Origin: Haematobacter genomosp. 1
GTDB lineage: Bacteria > Pseudomonadota > Alphaproteobacteria > Rhodobacterales > Rhodobacteraceae
NCBI RefSeq assembly: GCF_002196855.1
Contig: NZ_NIPW01000015.1
Coordinates: 62,001-126,000 of the forward strand
DNA: 64,000 nucleotides
Direction of reading: 5' to 3'
The notes beneath the pieces are model-generated. The model had not been told where the DNA came from. It saw only the letters and a list, made by a program, of their open reading frames with translations, and searched no databases. Below, piece by piece: positions 36,101-44,358 of this stretch (the stretch's first letter is position 1; the number at the start of each line of letters is the position of its first letter). The position numbers and the translations under genes were made by a program.

Positions 36101-36202
36101 GTTGATGAAGGCGAACGCGCCCGCGATGACGGCGACCAGCATGAAGTAGATGGTCAGGGACCGGCTGCGGATCGCCCATTCCGACAGGTTGGGACCGATC
36201 AT
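33107..36202 (-). CDS. RND efflux permease (AcrB/MexB-type)
   Basis: A 1031-residue RND pump of normal length. Helix 1 near residues 13-30 (SLTIYFMLVAVIAGAFAF) is followed by a large periplasmic domain; the helix-4 proton-relay segment is LGALIISLALLVDDAM with two aspartates. A second half repeats the pattern. Start MIGPNLSEWAI overlaps the adaptor stop by 4 bp. The gene should export a hydrophobic or amphiphilic compound. No outer-membrane channel gene is seen in the window. Confidence 0.95.
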   Translation of the reverse strand: MIGPNLSEWAIRSRSLTIYFMLVAVIAGAFAFINLGRDEDPSFTIKTMLVTAVWPGATIEETQRQLTDRLERKLEETTGLDAVRSITRPGIVTIYVDLEGAFPPERVGAVWQEVRNGIGDIRHTLPQGVLGPFFNDDFGDVFGIVYGFTADGFSERELRDYVDFVRTRLMGEVHGIGKVEFIGVQDEAVFIEFQPDRVAAMGLDYGQILAAIAAQNVVRPSGTINSGKENLILRVSGAFESENDILDVSLLADGRAIRLGDIATVRRGFVDPPQPLLHVNGKRAIGLGISMREGGDILELGAEIDHAMKGIVADLPIGIEPHLVSDQPRVVTTAIGDFITSLYQAIAIILVISFVTLGVRAGAVVAVAIPVTLAAAFLVMDVMGIDLQRVSLGALIISLALLVDDAMTTTDAVLRRLAAGDTVAEGATYAYRRLAAPMLTGTLITIAGFVPIGFAQSQAGEYTISLFQVVAITLIASWLVAVVFTPIIAGVLLKPPSAAVSQEPGRFLRAFGKFLNIAISGRWITIAITAVAFAVAVLGMQQLNRQFFPPSDRNELIVDFQLPRSSSIFASEEAISRVERYLAASEDVDFWTSYIGRNVIRFYLPLAIRPPSDHHSQIVVMAKSLDARLRLQDALDRFLVENMPEAVVRVSPLEMGPPIGWPLQYRLSGSDTEVIRTEALRLAEVIASHPGTRRVHFDWIEPARQLRIEINQEQARRLGLTSSQLSAVLNTAISGSTVTQLRDDIYLVNVIARAQAEDRISLDGLGTLQVPVPGGRTVALSSFATFSFTQEQPLIWRRNREPTLTVLADVAPGLLPETVVADLSDKIAALNASLPFGHRIETGGTAETSAESQAAVFAVVPLMAFLMLTLLMVQLKNFRMVGIVVLLLPLGLIGVVGALLLFARPLGFVAILGILALLGMIAKNAVILITQINDERAAGAGVREAAVSSAMNRLRPLLLTALSTVLGLLPIAPTLFWGPMAFAIMGGLLVATVLTLIVLPVLYVTLFGDDKNGGTDRIAEPAGPAAPPQDA

Positions 36203-37290
36203 GATCCCTCCCCGAGGAGGCGGACCTTCTGGCCCGGACGCAGCGCCTGCACCCCGGCTGTGACGACCCGGTCGCCGATCTGCACGCCGTTAGAGATGCC
36301 GACAGAAGACGGCGTGAACCGTGTCACCTCGACAGGCCGAAGCGAGACCGTGCCGGTGTTCGTATCGACGATCCAGACCGCCGGCGCGCCATCCGCGGAG
36401 GTCAGGGCCGAGGCGGGGAGTTCGATCCCTCCGTAACCGCCAAAATGCACGCGCCCGTTGACGGTGGAGCCCAACCGGAGCTCCTCCGGCGGGTCGATCA
36501 GACCGACGCGGACGCGAATGGTGCCGGTCGCCGGATCCACACGCGGTGCGATCTCCCGCACGCGTCCGGTGGCACTGACACCCGGATTGAGGCTTAGCCT
36601 TATCGAGACTTCCGGGTCAGGCGGGCTGGCCGTCACAATCGCCGCGGGCACGTCGAAGACGGCATCCTTCCCCCCGTCCCGGGCAACCTGAACGATGCGC
36701 CGCCCGGGGGTGACGACTTCGCCCGCCTCCGCACCCACTGCCGTGACGACGCCCCCGGCATCGGCTTCGAGCACTGTGTCGTCCAATCGCCGGCGCGCTA
36801 TTCCCACCTGTGCATCGGCGGCGTCGAAGGCGCTCTGGGCCGAGGTCATGACCTGTTCGGCCCGCTCGAGCCCCGCCCGCGCCAGAAACGCGCGCTCATA
36901 AAGCTGGCGCTGACGCTGGTAATTCGATCGCGCCTCGGAAAACTGGGCGCCTGCTGCGGTCTGCGCGGCCTCGGCGCTGCGCAGGGCGTTTTCCTCATCC
37001 GCCGGATCGAGCCGTGCGAGGACCTGCCCCGGCGCGACCGTATCGCCGACATTCACCAGCCGCTCGACAAGCCGCCCGCCGATACGGAACGCCAGTTCGA
37101 CCTGGATCTGGCTTTCCACCGTGCCGGACAGGGTGACCGTCTCTCCCGAGGCGCTTTCGGCCACGACGATGCTCCGCACGGGACGCAACTCGGGCGCAGC
37201 CGTCTTATCCTCCTCCCGACAGGCGGTGAGGGTCGTGATCATCAGAACAGCAAAAACCATGCCACATGTCGCCGGTCTTACTGTGAACAT
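36199..37290 (-). CDS. RND efflux periplasmic adaptor (membrane-fusion lipoprotein)
   Basis: A 363-residue adaptor. The N-terminus is a lipoprotein signal with lipobox LTAC (about residues 21-24). The lipoyl-like half-motifs (AFRIGGRLVERLVNVGDTVAPGQVLARLD and DTVLEADAGGVVTAVGAEAGEVVTPG) flank a coiled-coil hairpin (about residues 100-165). An AGGGA site precedes the ATG. It is the first gene of a three-gene efflux operon with the RND pump and MFS gene. Confidence 0.94.
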   Translation of the reverse strand: MFTVRPATCGMVFAVLMITTLTACREEDKTAAPELRPVRSIVVAESASGETVTLSGTVESQIQVELAFRIGGRLVERLVNVGDTVAPGQVLARLDPADEENALRSAEAAQTAAGAQFSEARSNYQRQRQLYERAFLARAGLERAEQVMTSAQSAFDAADAQVGIARRRLDDTVLEADAGGVVTAVGAEAGEVVTPGRRIVQVARDGGKDAVFDVPAAIVTASPPDPEVSIRLSLNPGVSATGRVREIAPRVDPATGTIRVRVGLIDPPEELRLGSTVNGRVHFGGYGGIELPASALTSADGAPAVWIVDTNTGTVSLRPVEVTRFTPSSVGISNGVQIGDRVVTAGVQALRPGQKVRLLGEGS

Positions 37291-37357
37291 GCTGAAATCC
37301 CTTCAGTATCTCGGGGCAGCCGCGCTGTATATTCGGGTGACGGGAACCGTCGCTGGA

Positions 37358-38911
37358 TCAGTTCGGCCCCAACGGGACGCCGAGCAGGTACCAGGCGACG
37401 AGCATCAGGGTCCAAAGCACCAGAAGCACCACCGTATAGGGCAGCATGAGAGCCACGATCGTTCCGATCCCGGCGTCCTTCTCATACTTCTGGGCGAACC
37501 CCACCATGACAGCCAGATACACGTTGAGCGGCGTGATGACGTTCATCGGGCTGTCGCCCACGCGATAGGCCGCCAGCACCAGGTTGGGCTCACCCCCGAG
37601 ACGCATGAACAGCGGAATGAAAACGGGCGCCAGAATGGCCCATTTCGCCAGCGCGCCTGTCAGGATGATGTCGATGAGCGCCACCAATAAGATGAAGAGA
37701 AAGATGTAGCTGGTCGCTCCCAGCGGCGCGGCCTGCAGGATATCGGCGAGGTTGACCGCCAGAACCGTCGCAAGGTTGGTATAGTTGAAGAAGGCGATGA
37801 AGTTGGCGATGACAAACAGCAGAAAGATCATGCCGGACAGTCCGCCCCAGGTCTTCACGATAAGGCCGATCGCGGCGGTCATGTTTTCGATCGTGCCCGC
37901 CGCGCGGCCATAGGCATAGCCAACGAACAGAAATACCGTGCTGATCAGAATGATGAGCGCGCTCATGAAGGGCGAACCCGACATGATCCCGCCCGTGTTC
38001 TGATTGCGCAATATGCCCCATGGGATCGGCGGCACCGTGAGCGCAGCGATGATGAGCGCGACGATGAGCAGGGTACGCCCCGCTGCCTTCAGCCCGCGCT
38101 GTTCCGCGTCCGTCAGCCCGTCATGCACCTCCACTGGCACACCGCCGGTATAGGGGCCAAGGCGGGGCTCCACGTATTTCTCGGTTATGATCGTGCAGAT
38201 GATCGCCATGACGATGGAGGAAACGATCATGAAATAGAGGTTGCCGACGGGGGTGATCTGCGCCGCGGGATTGACCGAACGCACCGCATCATTGGTGACT
38301 TCCACCAGAAGCGCATCCGTCGGCGTCACGAAGACGTTGACCAGAAACACTGCGGCAACACCGCTGAAACCCGCAGCGAGGCCCGCCAGAGGATGCCTGC
38401 CAAGGCTATGAAAGGCAGCGGCCGCCAGCGGCACGAGCACGAGGTATCCCGCATCCGCCGCAATCGAGGACAGGACGCCGACCGAGACGATCATGAAGGT
38501 GAAGATCCCCCGCGGCGCGATCGCCACGAGCTTGCGCACCAGCGTCGCGATCAGCCCGGATTCCTCCGCCAGCCCGACACCGATCATCGCCACGAGGATC
38601 ACCCCAACGCCGGTGAAGGCCAGGAAATTGGCCACCGGACTGGTCAGCATGAACCGTATTCCATCCGGCGACAGAAGGCTGCGGACGCTGCTTTCCCGCT
38701 CAACGATATCGCCGAGTGCCACGTCGTAGCCTTCATAGACCACCGACGTGCCCATCAGGCCGAAAATCGTCGACAGGACGATGATGATGCCGATCAGGAT
38801 CAGGAATATGATTGCCGGGTGGGGCACGGCATTGCCGACCCTCTCGACGGTTCCCAGAAATCCAGACAGTGTGCCTTCGTTATCGGGACCAGAGGGTTTG
38901 CTTCCAGCCAA
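37358..38911 (-). CDS. AbgT-family transporter
   Basis: A 517-residue AbgT (p-aminobenzoyl-glutamate transporter) family membrane protein; family blocks are VPHPAIIFLILIGIIIVLS at the start and FVTPTDALLVEVTNDAVR in the middle. The initiation codon appears to be TTG at 38911, with a GGGGG site 7 bases upstream; no ATG or GTG is nearby. Members import p-aminobenzoyl-glutamate or export sulfonamides. It lies 67 bp upstream of the RND adaptor on the same strand and may belong to that transcript. Confidence 0.92.
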   Translation of the reverse strand: MAGSKPSGPDNEGTLSGFLGTVERVGNAVPHPAIIFLILIGIIIVLSTIFGLMGTSVVYEGYDVALGDIVERESSVRSLLSPDGIRFMLTSPVANFLAFTGVGVILVAMIGVGLAEESGLIATLVRKLVAIAPRGIFTFMIVSVGVLSSIAADAGYLVLVPLAAAAFHSLGRHPLAGLAAGFSGVAAVFLVNVFVTPTDALLVEVTNDAVRSVNPAAQITPVGNLYFMIVSSIVMAIICTIITEKYVEPRLGPYTGGVPVEVHDGLTDAEQRGLKAAGRTLLIVALIIAALTVPPIPWGILRNQNTGGIMSGSPFMSALIILISTVFLFVGYAYGRAAGTIENMTAAIGLIVKTWGGLSGMIFLLFVIANFIAFFNYTNLATVLAVNLADILQAAPLGATSYIFLFILLVALIDIILTGALAKWAILAPVFIPLFMRLGGEPNLVLAAYRVGDSPMNVITPLNVYLAVMVGFAQKYEKDAGIGTIVALMLPYTVVLLVLWTLMLVAWYLLGVPLGPN

Positions 38912-39822
38912 GTCGTTGCCCCCGAAATATATCAGTCGAGATAGCCAAAAAGATGCCTGCCACGGGGGCCATCACGACCGAATGGTGTAATTCACTTTAG
39001 ATGGAGCGCCTACTCATCAGCCGCTGTTCATTGTCTGGCAGAAAAAGCAGACGCCTAGTTTAAATTCGGAAGGGCGAGGAATCTTCCCCCTTCTTGCAAG
39101 GAGAATGCTCGCAAATTCCATAAATTGTCCAGCGATAAAGCGTTGGCGGTAACCAGGCGTGCGATTAAAATAATACGTGCGGCGTCCGCAACATACGGAC
39201 TGCAAACGGCATCGGCTTTGGCGATACTATGCCTAACACCATAAAAAGTTTCACTCTGCAAAGATGTTCGAAAAAATGAGCGGCTTTTCCTGAATATCCT
39301 TATGGGCTGGCTTTGTTCAGGGTTTAGTCCCCTTTCGACCCTTCGCGATACTTTGGCGCGAACAGATGGTGGAGACTGCTGCCGGGGAGATGATCGCCAG
39401 AGCTATCGCAAACCTGCCGTCGATACAGGCTGGAAGCCGGCTCCGGGCGGCCATCGGAGTATCCGGCGGAGTGTCCTCCCGCACACGACACGGGCGGTTA
39501 GAGGGGGCGGACGGCCGGATGGCACCGCAACCCTCTCCCGAAATCATCAGCGTGCGCAAGCGGACATCCTTTTCAGTTCAGCCGCCTCGACGCCGGGCGT
39601 TCTTGTCAGGCGAACTGCCCCACAGCCCGATCCCCGAGCGCCCTGCCGAAGCCCGCGTTGCTCGGGCCTTGGTCGCATCAAGGCGCTGCATCGACTATGC
39701 CGGAGATCCTCCCGATGTGACTCCCCCAAACCATTCCCCGCATGATTGCCGGGAAGGCACGCGATAATCGCGGGCGGAGAAGCGCGGATCACAAACCATC
39801 ATCGCCATCGGCTGATCTGTTG
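38912..39822. other. Gene-free region with an AT-richer core
   Basis: About 910 bp with no recognisable gene. The part from about 39010 to 39310 is noticeably more AT-rich than its surroundings, with runs such as TAAAATAATACG and AAAAAGTTTCAC. Several open frames of 60-150 codons cross it, but none shows a ribosome site or a recognisable family. Confidence 0.55.
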
Positions 39823-40623
39823 CTAATGTGCCGCCCTTACCGCAGCCTTCGTCATGGCGAGAACAAGGGCCGCCCGGTATGGGCCCGGCGTGCGGGCATC
39901 GGCCATCATGTCATCCGCGTTCGGCAAGAGGGATTCCACGGCTGCAACCGAAAAATCATCATTCAGGCGGGCCTCGGCCTCCGACCAGCGATACACACCG
40001 TCCTGCCCTGCCCCCGTCACCGCGACAACCGCCGTTCCATCCTGACGCACCGCCACGGCGACACCGGTGCTCGCATAGCGGGAGGCGGGGTTGCGGATGC
40101 TGGCATAGCCGAAGCGCCTCGGCTGGGGCACCTTGATGCAGGTGATGATTTCGCCAAAATCGAGCGCCGTAGCGAAAAGCCCGGCAAAGAACTCCTCTAC
40201 CGGCAACTCGCTTCTGTCCGTCACAATCACCGCGCCGCAGGCGAGCAAGGCGGCCGGATAATCCGCAGAGGGATCGTTGTTGGCAAGGGAGCCCCCAATC
40301 GTTCCCCGGTTGCGGATATGAGGATCGCCGATCTGGCGGGCCACCCGCGCAAAAGCAGGAAACCGGCGCAGGATCGCGGGATCACCCGACACGGCCGCAT
40401 GCGTGGCCATCGCACCGATCTGAAAACCGTCCGCGATTTCATGGATGTCGGAAAGCCCCGCAATCCCCGACAGGTCGATCAACGCGGAGGGCTGGTTCAG
40501 TCCCTGTTTCATGGTCGGCAGAAGTGTTTGCCCCCCTGCCAGAACCATTGCCCCGTCGTCACCGGAAAGGAGTGCCAGCGCTTCGGCAAGATCGCGCGGA
40601 CGGTGATAGGCGAAGTCGTGCAT
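39823..40623 (-). CDS. CoxM-type FAD subunit of a molybdenum hydroxylase
   Basis: A 266-residue FAD-binding subunit of the xanthine dehydrogenase/CO dehydrogenase family. FAD blocks AGGQTLLPTMKQGL (about residues 30-43) and RGTIGGSLANNDPSADYPAAL (about 107-127) are present. The ATG overlaps the FeS-subunit stop (TGATG). It would pass electrons between FeS clusters and an acceptor in an alpha-beta-gamma enzyme. No large molybdopterin subunit lies next to it, which is unusual. Confidence 0.92.
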   Translation of the reverse strand: MHDFAYHRPRDLAEALALLSGDDGAMVLAGGQTLLPTMKQGLNQPSALIDLSGIAGLSDIHEIADGFQIGAMATHAAVSGDPAILRRFPAFARVARQIGDPHIRNRGTIGGSLANNDPSADYPAALLACGAVIVTDRSELPVEEFFAGLFATALDFGEIITCIKVPQPRRFGYASIRNPASRYASTGVAVAVRQDGTAVVAVTGAGQDGVYRWSEAEARLNDDFSVAAVESLLPNADDMMADARTPGPYRAALVLAMTKAAVRAAH

Positions 40624-41102
40624 CACGCCTCTCCCCGGTGCATCATTTCTGCGCCTTTCTCGATGGCGGCGAGAATATTCTGATATCCCGTGCAGCGGCA
40701 AAGATTGCCATGCAGCAACTCACGCAACTCCTCCCGATCCGGCACCCCTCCTCCCGGGCGAACGAGCGACAGGGCCGTCATGATCATGCCGGGCGTACAG
40801 TAGCCGCATTGCAGGCCGTGGGTGTCCGCAAACGCCTGCTGCATCGGATGGAGCCCCTCGGGCGGGGTGATACCTTCGATCGTGGTGACTTCGGCCCCGT
40901 CACAGGCCGCGGCGAGCACGGTGCAGGACTTGACGCTGCGCCCGTTGAGGTGGACCGTACAGGCCCCGCATTGGCTGGTGTCGCATCCGACATGTGTGCC
41001 GGTGAGACGGAGACCCTCCCGCAGTAACTCGACGAGAAGCCGCCGTCCCGGCACGGTCCGCGTGATCTCCCGCCCGTTCACCTTCATCGTCACTTCGATC
41101 AT
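40623..41102 (-). CDS. CoxS-type [2Fe-2S] subunit of a molybdenum hydroxylase
   Basis: A 159-residue iron-sulfur subunit with both clusters intact: plant-type cluster Cys40, Cys45, Cys48, Cys60 and all-helical cluster Cys99, Cys102, Cys135, Cys137. Start MIEVTM follows an AGAGGG site; the open frame upstream is a shadow of the divergent oxidase. It is first of the minus-strand pair with the FAD subunit and diverges from the DAO gene, sharing a regulatory region with the palindrome at 41169. Confidence 0.93.
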   Translation of the reverse strand: MIEVTMKVNGREITRTVPGRRLLVELLREGLRLTGTHVGCDTSQCGACTVHLNGRSVKSCTVLAAACDGAEVTTIEGITPPEGLHPMQQAFADTHGLQCGYCTPGMIMTALSLVRPGGGVPDREELRELLHGNLCRCTGYQNILAAIEKGAEMMHRGEA

Positions 41103-41168
41103 CCCGCGGCCCTCTTTCCCATTTCCTCTCCGGTTTCCCACATCCGTCGGAAATTCGTATATTGGATT

Positions 41169-41184
41169 TCGCGCAGTTGTGCGA
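41169..41184. promoter_or_regulatory. Operator-like palindrome, copy A (TCGCGCAGTTGTGCGA)
   Basis: Nearly the same 16 bp as at 44224-44239; both fit TCGCRCAnTTGTGCGA. It lies between the divergent starts of the FeS-subunit gene (41102) and the oxidase gene (41218). A single regulator probably binds both sites. Confidence 0.65.
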
Positions 41185-41217
41185 TAAACATTCTGACGTA
41201 AGTTCGAGGGGCTGCCA

Positions 41218-42513
41218 ATGAGTCTTCCGCCATTTGCCGATGATTTTTCGGAGACGCCCCTGTGGTGGACGCTTGCCGGTGGAATGGCACGGGGTGCTCC
41301 CGCTCCCTTGCCGACGCGCGCCGATGTGGTGATCGTGGGGGCGGGTCTGACGGGTGCGGCGGCGGCGCAGACACTGGCGGCGGCAGGGCGGGATGTGCTG
41401 CTGCTGGACGCGGGCGTTCCGGGCGGGGGGGCCAGTTCGCGAAACGGGGCGATGCTTGGGCGGTATTTCAAGCACAGCTTCGGCCAGATGATGGAGGAGC
41501 GCGGCCTCGACACGGCAAAGGCCTGGTTCGGAGAGTTGGGTCAGGTCTATGATGATGCCTTTGCCCGCATCGCCGCGCTGAACCGCCCAACCGGCTTTCG
41601 CAACTGCGGCCGGGTGGTGGGCGCAGTCACTCCGGGCCATCGCGACAAGCTGTTCCGCGAATGGGAGCTTCGAGCCCGGCACGTGGGCGAGGCTGTCGAT
41701 TTCCTGACGGCGGGCGACGCCGAACTGGTATCCGACCGCTACGTCGGAGGTGTGCACATCCGCGCCAACGCGGCAGTTAACCCGGCGCTCTACACTCGCG
41801 CGATGCTCGATGAGGCCATGGCGCAGGGCGCGCGCGTTCTCGGCGATACCCCCGTGACGGCAATTCAGAAAGAACCGCGGGGCTTCGCGGTTCACACAAC
41901 GCGCGGGCAGGTCATTGCGCGAGACGTCCTGGTGGCGACCAACGGCTACACGCCGAAAGGCCAGCGCTGGCACCACAGGCGGCTTATCCCTATCGTCGCT
42001 TTCATGATCGGCACGGAACCGCTTCCCGAAGCGACCGTGGCGCGTCTGCGGGCGGGGCGGCGCACCTATCACGACAACCGCAAGAATTCGACCTACTACC
42101 AGATCACTCCGGATAATCGGCTGGCGCTTGGCGGACGAACGGGGTTGTGGCACCCGTCACTTCGCCATATGGCCCTGCGCCTCCGGGAGGAGATGGCCTA
42201 TTTCTTCCCGGAGCTGCGGGATGTTCGGATTTCCCACGCCTGGCGGGGCAAATGCGCGGCGACGGAGGATCTTTTTCCCCATGTCGGTCAGCATGAGGGC
42301 ATACATTTCGCAATGGGCTACTGCTTCTCCGGCCTCGCGATGGCGCCCTATCTCGGCAACAAGGCGGCCATGGCGATCCTTGGCCGCACGGAGGAGGCGC
42401 GGAGCCTGTTCCGCCTCGATGCTCCGGGTGCCGTGGCATGGCCGGCGCGGCAGGAATGGCTGATCCCGGTCGCGATGCAGTATTTCCGCTGGCGGGAACC
42501 CTTGCCCCGCTGA
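41218..42513 (+). CDS. FAD-dependent oxidoreductase (DAO family)
   Basis: A 431-residue D-amino-acid-oxidase-superfamily flavoprotein with the dinucleotide motif [14 protein letters not shown] (GxGxxG at residues 41-46) and the later [12 protein letters not shown], typical of the glycine/sarcosine/gamma-glutamylputrescine oxidase group. It should oxidise a C-N bond of an amine or amino acid. It is the first plus-strand gene of the region and is followed 53 bp later by the aldolase. Confidence 0.92.
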   Translation: MSLPPFADDFSETPLWWTLAGGMARGAPAPLPTRADVVIVGAGLTGAAAAQTLAAAGRDVLLLDAGVPGGGASSRNGAMLGRYFKHSFGQMMEERGLDTAKAWFGELGQVYDDAFARIAALNRPTGFRNCGRVVGAVTPGHRDKLFREWELRARHVGEAVDFLTAGDAELVSDRYVGGVHIRANAAVNPALYTRAMLDEAMAQGARVLGDTPVTAIQKEPRGFAVHTTRGQVIARDVLVATNGYTPKGQRWHHRRLIPIVAFMIGTEPLPEATVARLRAGRRTYHDNRKNSTYYQITPDNRLALGGRTGLWHPSLRHMALRLREEMAYFFPELRDVRISHAWRGKCAATEDLFPHVGQHEGIHFAMGYCFSGLAMAPYLGNKAAMAILGRTEEARSLFRLDAPGAVAWPARQEWLIPVAMQYFRWREPLPR

Positions 42514-42566
42514 CCCGGGAAAAGTTGATCGCCGGCATAGCCGATCCTCAGAACAGGAGACCATCC

Positions 42567-43358
42567 GTGTCCCAAGAGCGCGCAGCCTCACGCTTCCGCG
42601 CCCGCCTTCGCGCGGGTGCTTTCATGGCAGGCACCTTCATCAAAACCCCCGCCTCCGAGATTGTGGAGATCATGGCGCGGGCCGGGGTGGATTTCATCTG
42701 TCTGGATGCAGAGCATTCGGCCTTGGGCCGGCGTGAGCTGGACTGGTGCCTTGCCCTGGCGCGGGCTCTCGACCTGCCAACGCTGGTCAGGCTTTCCCAT
42801 GCCAGCCCGGAAGCCGCGCTTCAGGCATTGGACGGCGGAGCCTCCGGGCTGCTCGTTCCCCACGTCCGCTCACCCGCGCTGGCTGCCGATGTGGCCCGCT
42901 GGGCAAGGTTCGGCGCAGGTGGACGCGGTTATGCCGGTTCCACCCGGCATGGAGATTTCACGGCGCGACCCATGGCCGACTTCCTTGCCGCCGCAGGCGA
43001 GGAAGTCAGTGTCATCGCCCAGATCGAAGACCCGGAAGCTCTGGATCAGGTGGAAGCCATCGCGGCGACACCCGGCATCGACGGCGTATTCTTTGGCGCG
43101 GCAGACCTTGGCGTCGGACTGGGGCTCGGACGCTCCGGTGGCGCGGAAATCGACCGGGCATTCAGCCGCGTCGCCTCCGCAGCGCAGGCATCCGGCCGGG
43201 CGTTTGGCGCCTATGGCGCGACGCCCTCCGCCCTTGCCGGATTGCGGGCCCGGGGCGTCTCCCTGGCACTCATCGGTTCCGATCAGGGCATGGTGCTGGC
43301 AGGCGCGCGGACTCTGGCCGAAGCTGGCTCCCTTCAAAACGAAAGGATCACACAATGA
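42567..43358 (+). CDS. HpcH/HpaI-family aldolase
   Basis: A 263-residue class II, metal-dependent aldolase of the HpcH/HpaI family (4-hydroxy-2-oxo-acid aldolases). Blocks: GTFIKTPASEIVEIMARAGVDFICLDAEHS (about residues 22-51), VPHVRSP, and AQIEDPEALDQVEAIAATPGIDGVFFGAADLGVGLG with the metal Glu and Asp. The start is GTG at 42567 behind an AGGAGA site; an upstream in-frame ATG overlaps the previous gene. It should cleave a 4-hydroxy-2-oxoacid to pyruvate and an aldehyde. Confidence 0.92.
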   Translation: MSQERAASRFRARLRAGAFMAGTFIKTPASEIVEIMARAGVDFICLDAEHSALGRRELDWCLALARALDLPTLVRLSHASPEAALQALDGGASGLLVPHVRSPALAADVARWARFGAGGRGYAGSTRHGDFTARPMADFLAAAGEEVSVIAQIEDPEALDQVEAIAATPGIDGVFFGAADLGVGLGLGRSGGAEIDRAFSRVASAAQASGRAFGAYGATPSALAGLRARGVSLALIGSDQGMVLAGARTLAEAGSLQNERITQ

Positions 43359-44170
43359 CCATTCAGACCATGCCGCGCCTGCCCTGTTTCGTGGAATTCC
43401 CGACGGATGCGGCTCCCTCCGGTTGGCGGCTGACGCGGGCGCGGGGCAAGCGCTTCATCGTGGACTATGCCGTGGCGGGAGCAGAGCCTCTCCGCCAGCA
43501 AGCCGCCATAGAAGCGGTCGCGATCTTTCCCGATGCTCCCGGATGCGTGACACAAGAAGATCGGACGGCCGAAGCCCCTGCCCGCTCTCTCTGCCTGCTC
43601 GGGGAGGGTGATTTTTTGATCGCGGCCGCACCCGGAACGGCGATCGCCATCATCAAGCCGATCAGCGGCGGCGCCCCTGCCGATGCGATAAACGACGCCG
43701 ATTATGCTGCTGCCGAAGACGGGATACTGCCACTCGCGCCCCCGGGCCATCCGGTGCAGTCCGGGCCTCGGGTCATCCACGCGGATGATATCCACGCGCC
43801 CGCCGACAAGCCGCGGCTGAAGATCCTGCGCAGCCGATGCCTCAGCTTCAACTGGATCGAATACACGGGATTGCGTGACCGAACGAAGCTTTCGCCCCAC
43901 GCGCATGAGGATTTTGAGCAGGGGTCGTTGGCGCTGGCGGGCAGTTTCCTGCACCATCTGCGCACGCCGTGGGGGCCCGACGCGACCGTCTGGCGCGAAG
44001 ATCTGCATCTCGAGGCTCCGTCCCCCAGCCTTTGCGTGATCCCTCCGAAAGTCATTCACACGACCGAAGGTCTGGGGTCCGGTCGTCATCTCCTGATCGA
44101 CATCTTCGCGCCGCCGCGCGCGGACTTTCTCGCCAGGGGCTGGGTCTCCAATGCGGCAGACTATCTCTGA
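43355..44170 (+). CDS. Unrecognised protein with C-terminal cupin-like fold
   Basis: A 271-residue protein not assigned to a family. The first part (about 1-150) is free of motifs that I know. The second part has a cupin-like histidine pattern: PHAHEDFEQGSLALAGSFLHH, then SLCVIPPKVIHTTE and HLLIDIF. The first ATG overlaps the aldolase stop by 4 bp and has an AAGGA site, so it is translated with the aldolase. A metal-dependent isomerase, lyase or dioxygenase is possible. It is one of the best candidates for a new activity in this region. Confidence 0.72.
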   Translation: MTIQTMPRLPCFVEFPTDAAPSGWRLTRARGKRFIVDYAVAGAEPLRQQAAIEAVAIFPDAPGCVTQEDRTAEAPARSLCLLGEGDFLIAAAPGTAIAIIKPISGGAPADAINDADYAAAEDGILPLAPPGHPVQSGPRVIHADDIHAPADKPRLKILRSRCLSFNWIEYTGLRDRTKLSPHAHEDFEQGSLALAGSFLHHLRTPWGPDATVWREDLHLEAPSPSLCVIPPKVIHTTEGLGSGRHLLIDIFAPPRADFLARGWVSNAADYL

Positions 44171-44358
44171 CACCATTCCGCACTGATCGCCGCAAACGGG
44201 AGATTTTTTGCCTTTAATGTTTTTCGCACACTTGTGCGATTATTATTTCGGGCGTAGAAATGTCGAGACAGGGACCCGACCCATCGGTTCCCGGCGCACC
44301 AGCAGCAACCAGCCGCCGCTCCCTGAGCGCTATGGCGGCCCCAGGACGGGACGATGCG
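44171..44358. other. Promoter region of the HyuAB-CoxG genes
   Basis: 188 bp between the cupin-like gene and HyuA. It contains an AT-rich patch (TTTTTTGCCTTTAATGTTTTTCG-like) and the palindrome at 44224-44239, consistent with a separately controlled promoter. Confidence 0.5.
44224..44239. promoter_or_regulatory. Operator-like palindrome, copy B (TCGCACACTTGTGCGA)
   Basis: 7+2+7 inverted repeat in the AT-rich region before HyuA. It differs from the site at 41169-41184 at only two positions. The shared site links the CoxMS, oxidase/aldolase and HyuAB units. Confidence 0.65.

Noticed and set aside
39302-39767. Two overlapping plus-strand frames of 133 and 147 codons in the gene-free gap
   Set aside because: No ribosome site, no recognised motif, and Arg/Ser/Pro-rich composition like other shadow frames.
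39823-41102. Assigning CoxM/CoxS to aerobic CO dehydrogenase
   Set aside because: No CoxL with the CO dehydrogenase active-site loop is nearby, and the neighbours (HyuAB, oxidase, aldolase) point to organic substrates; related subunits occur in many hydroxylases.
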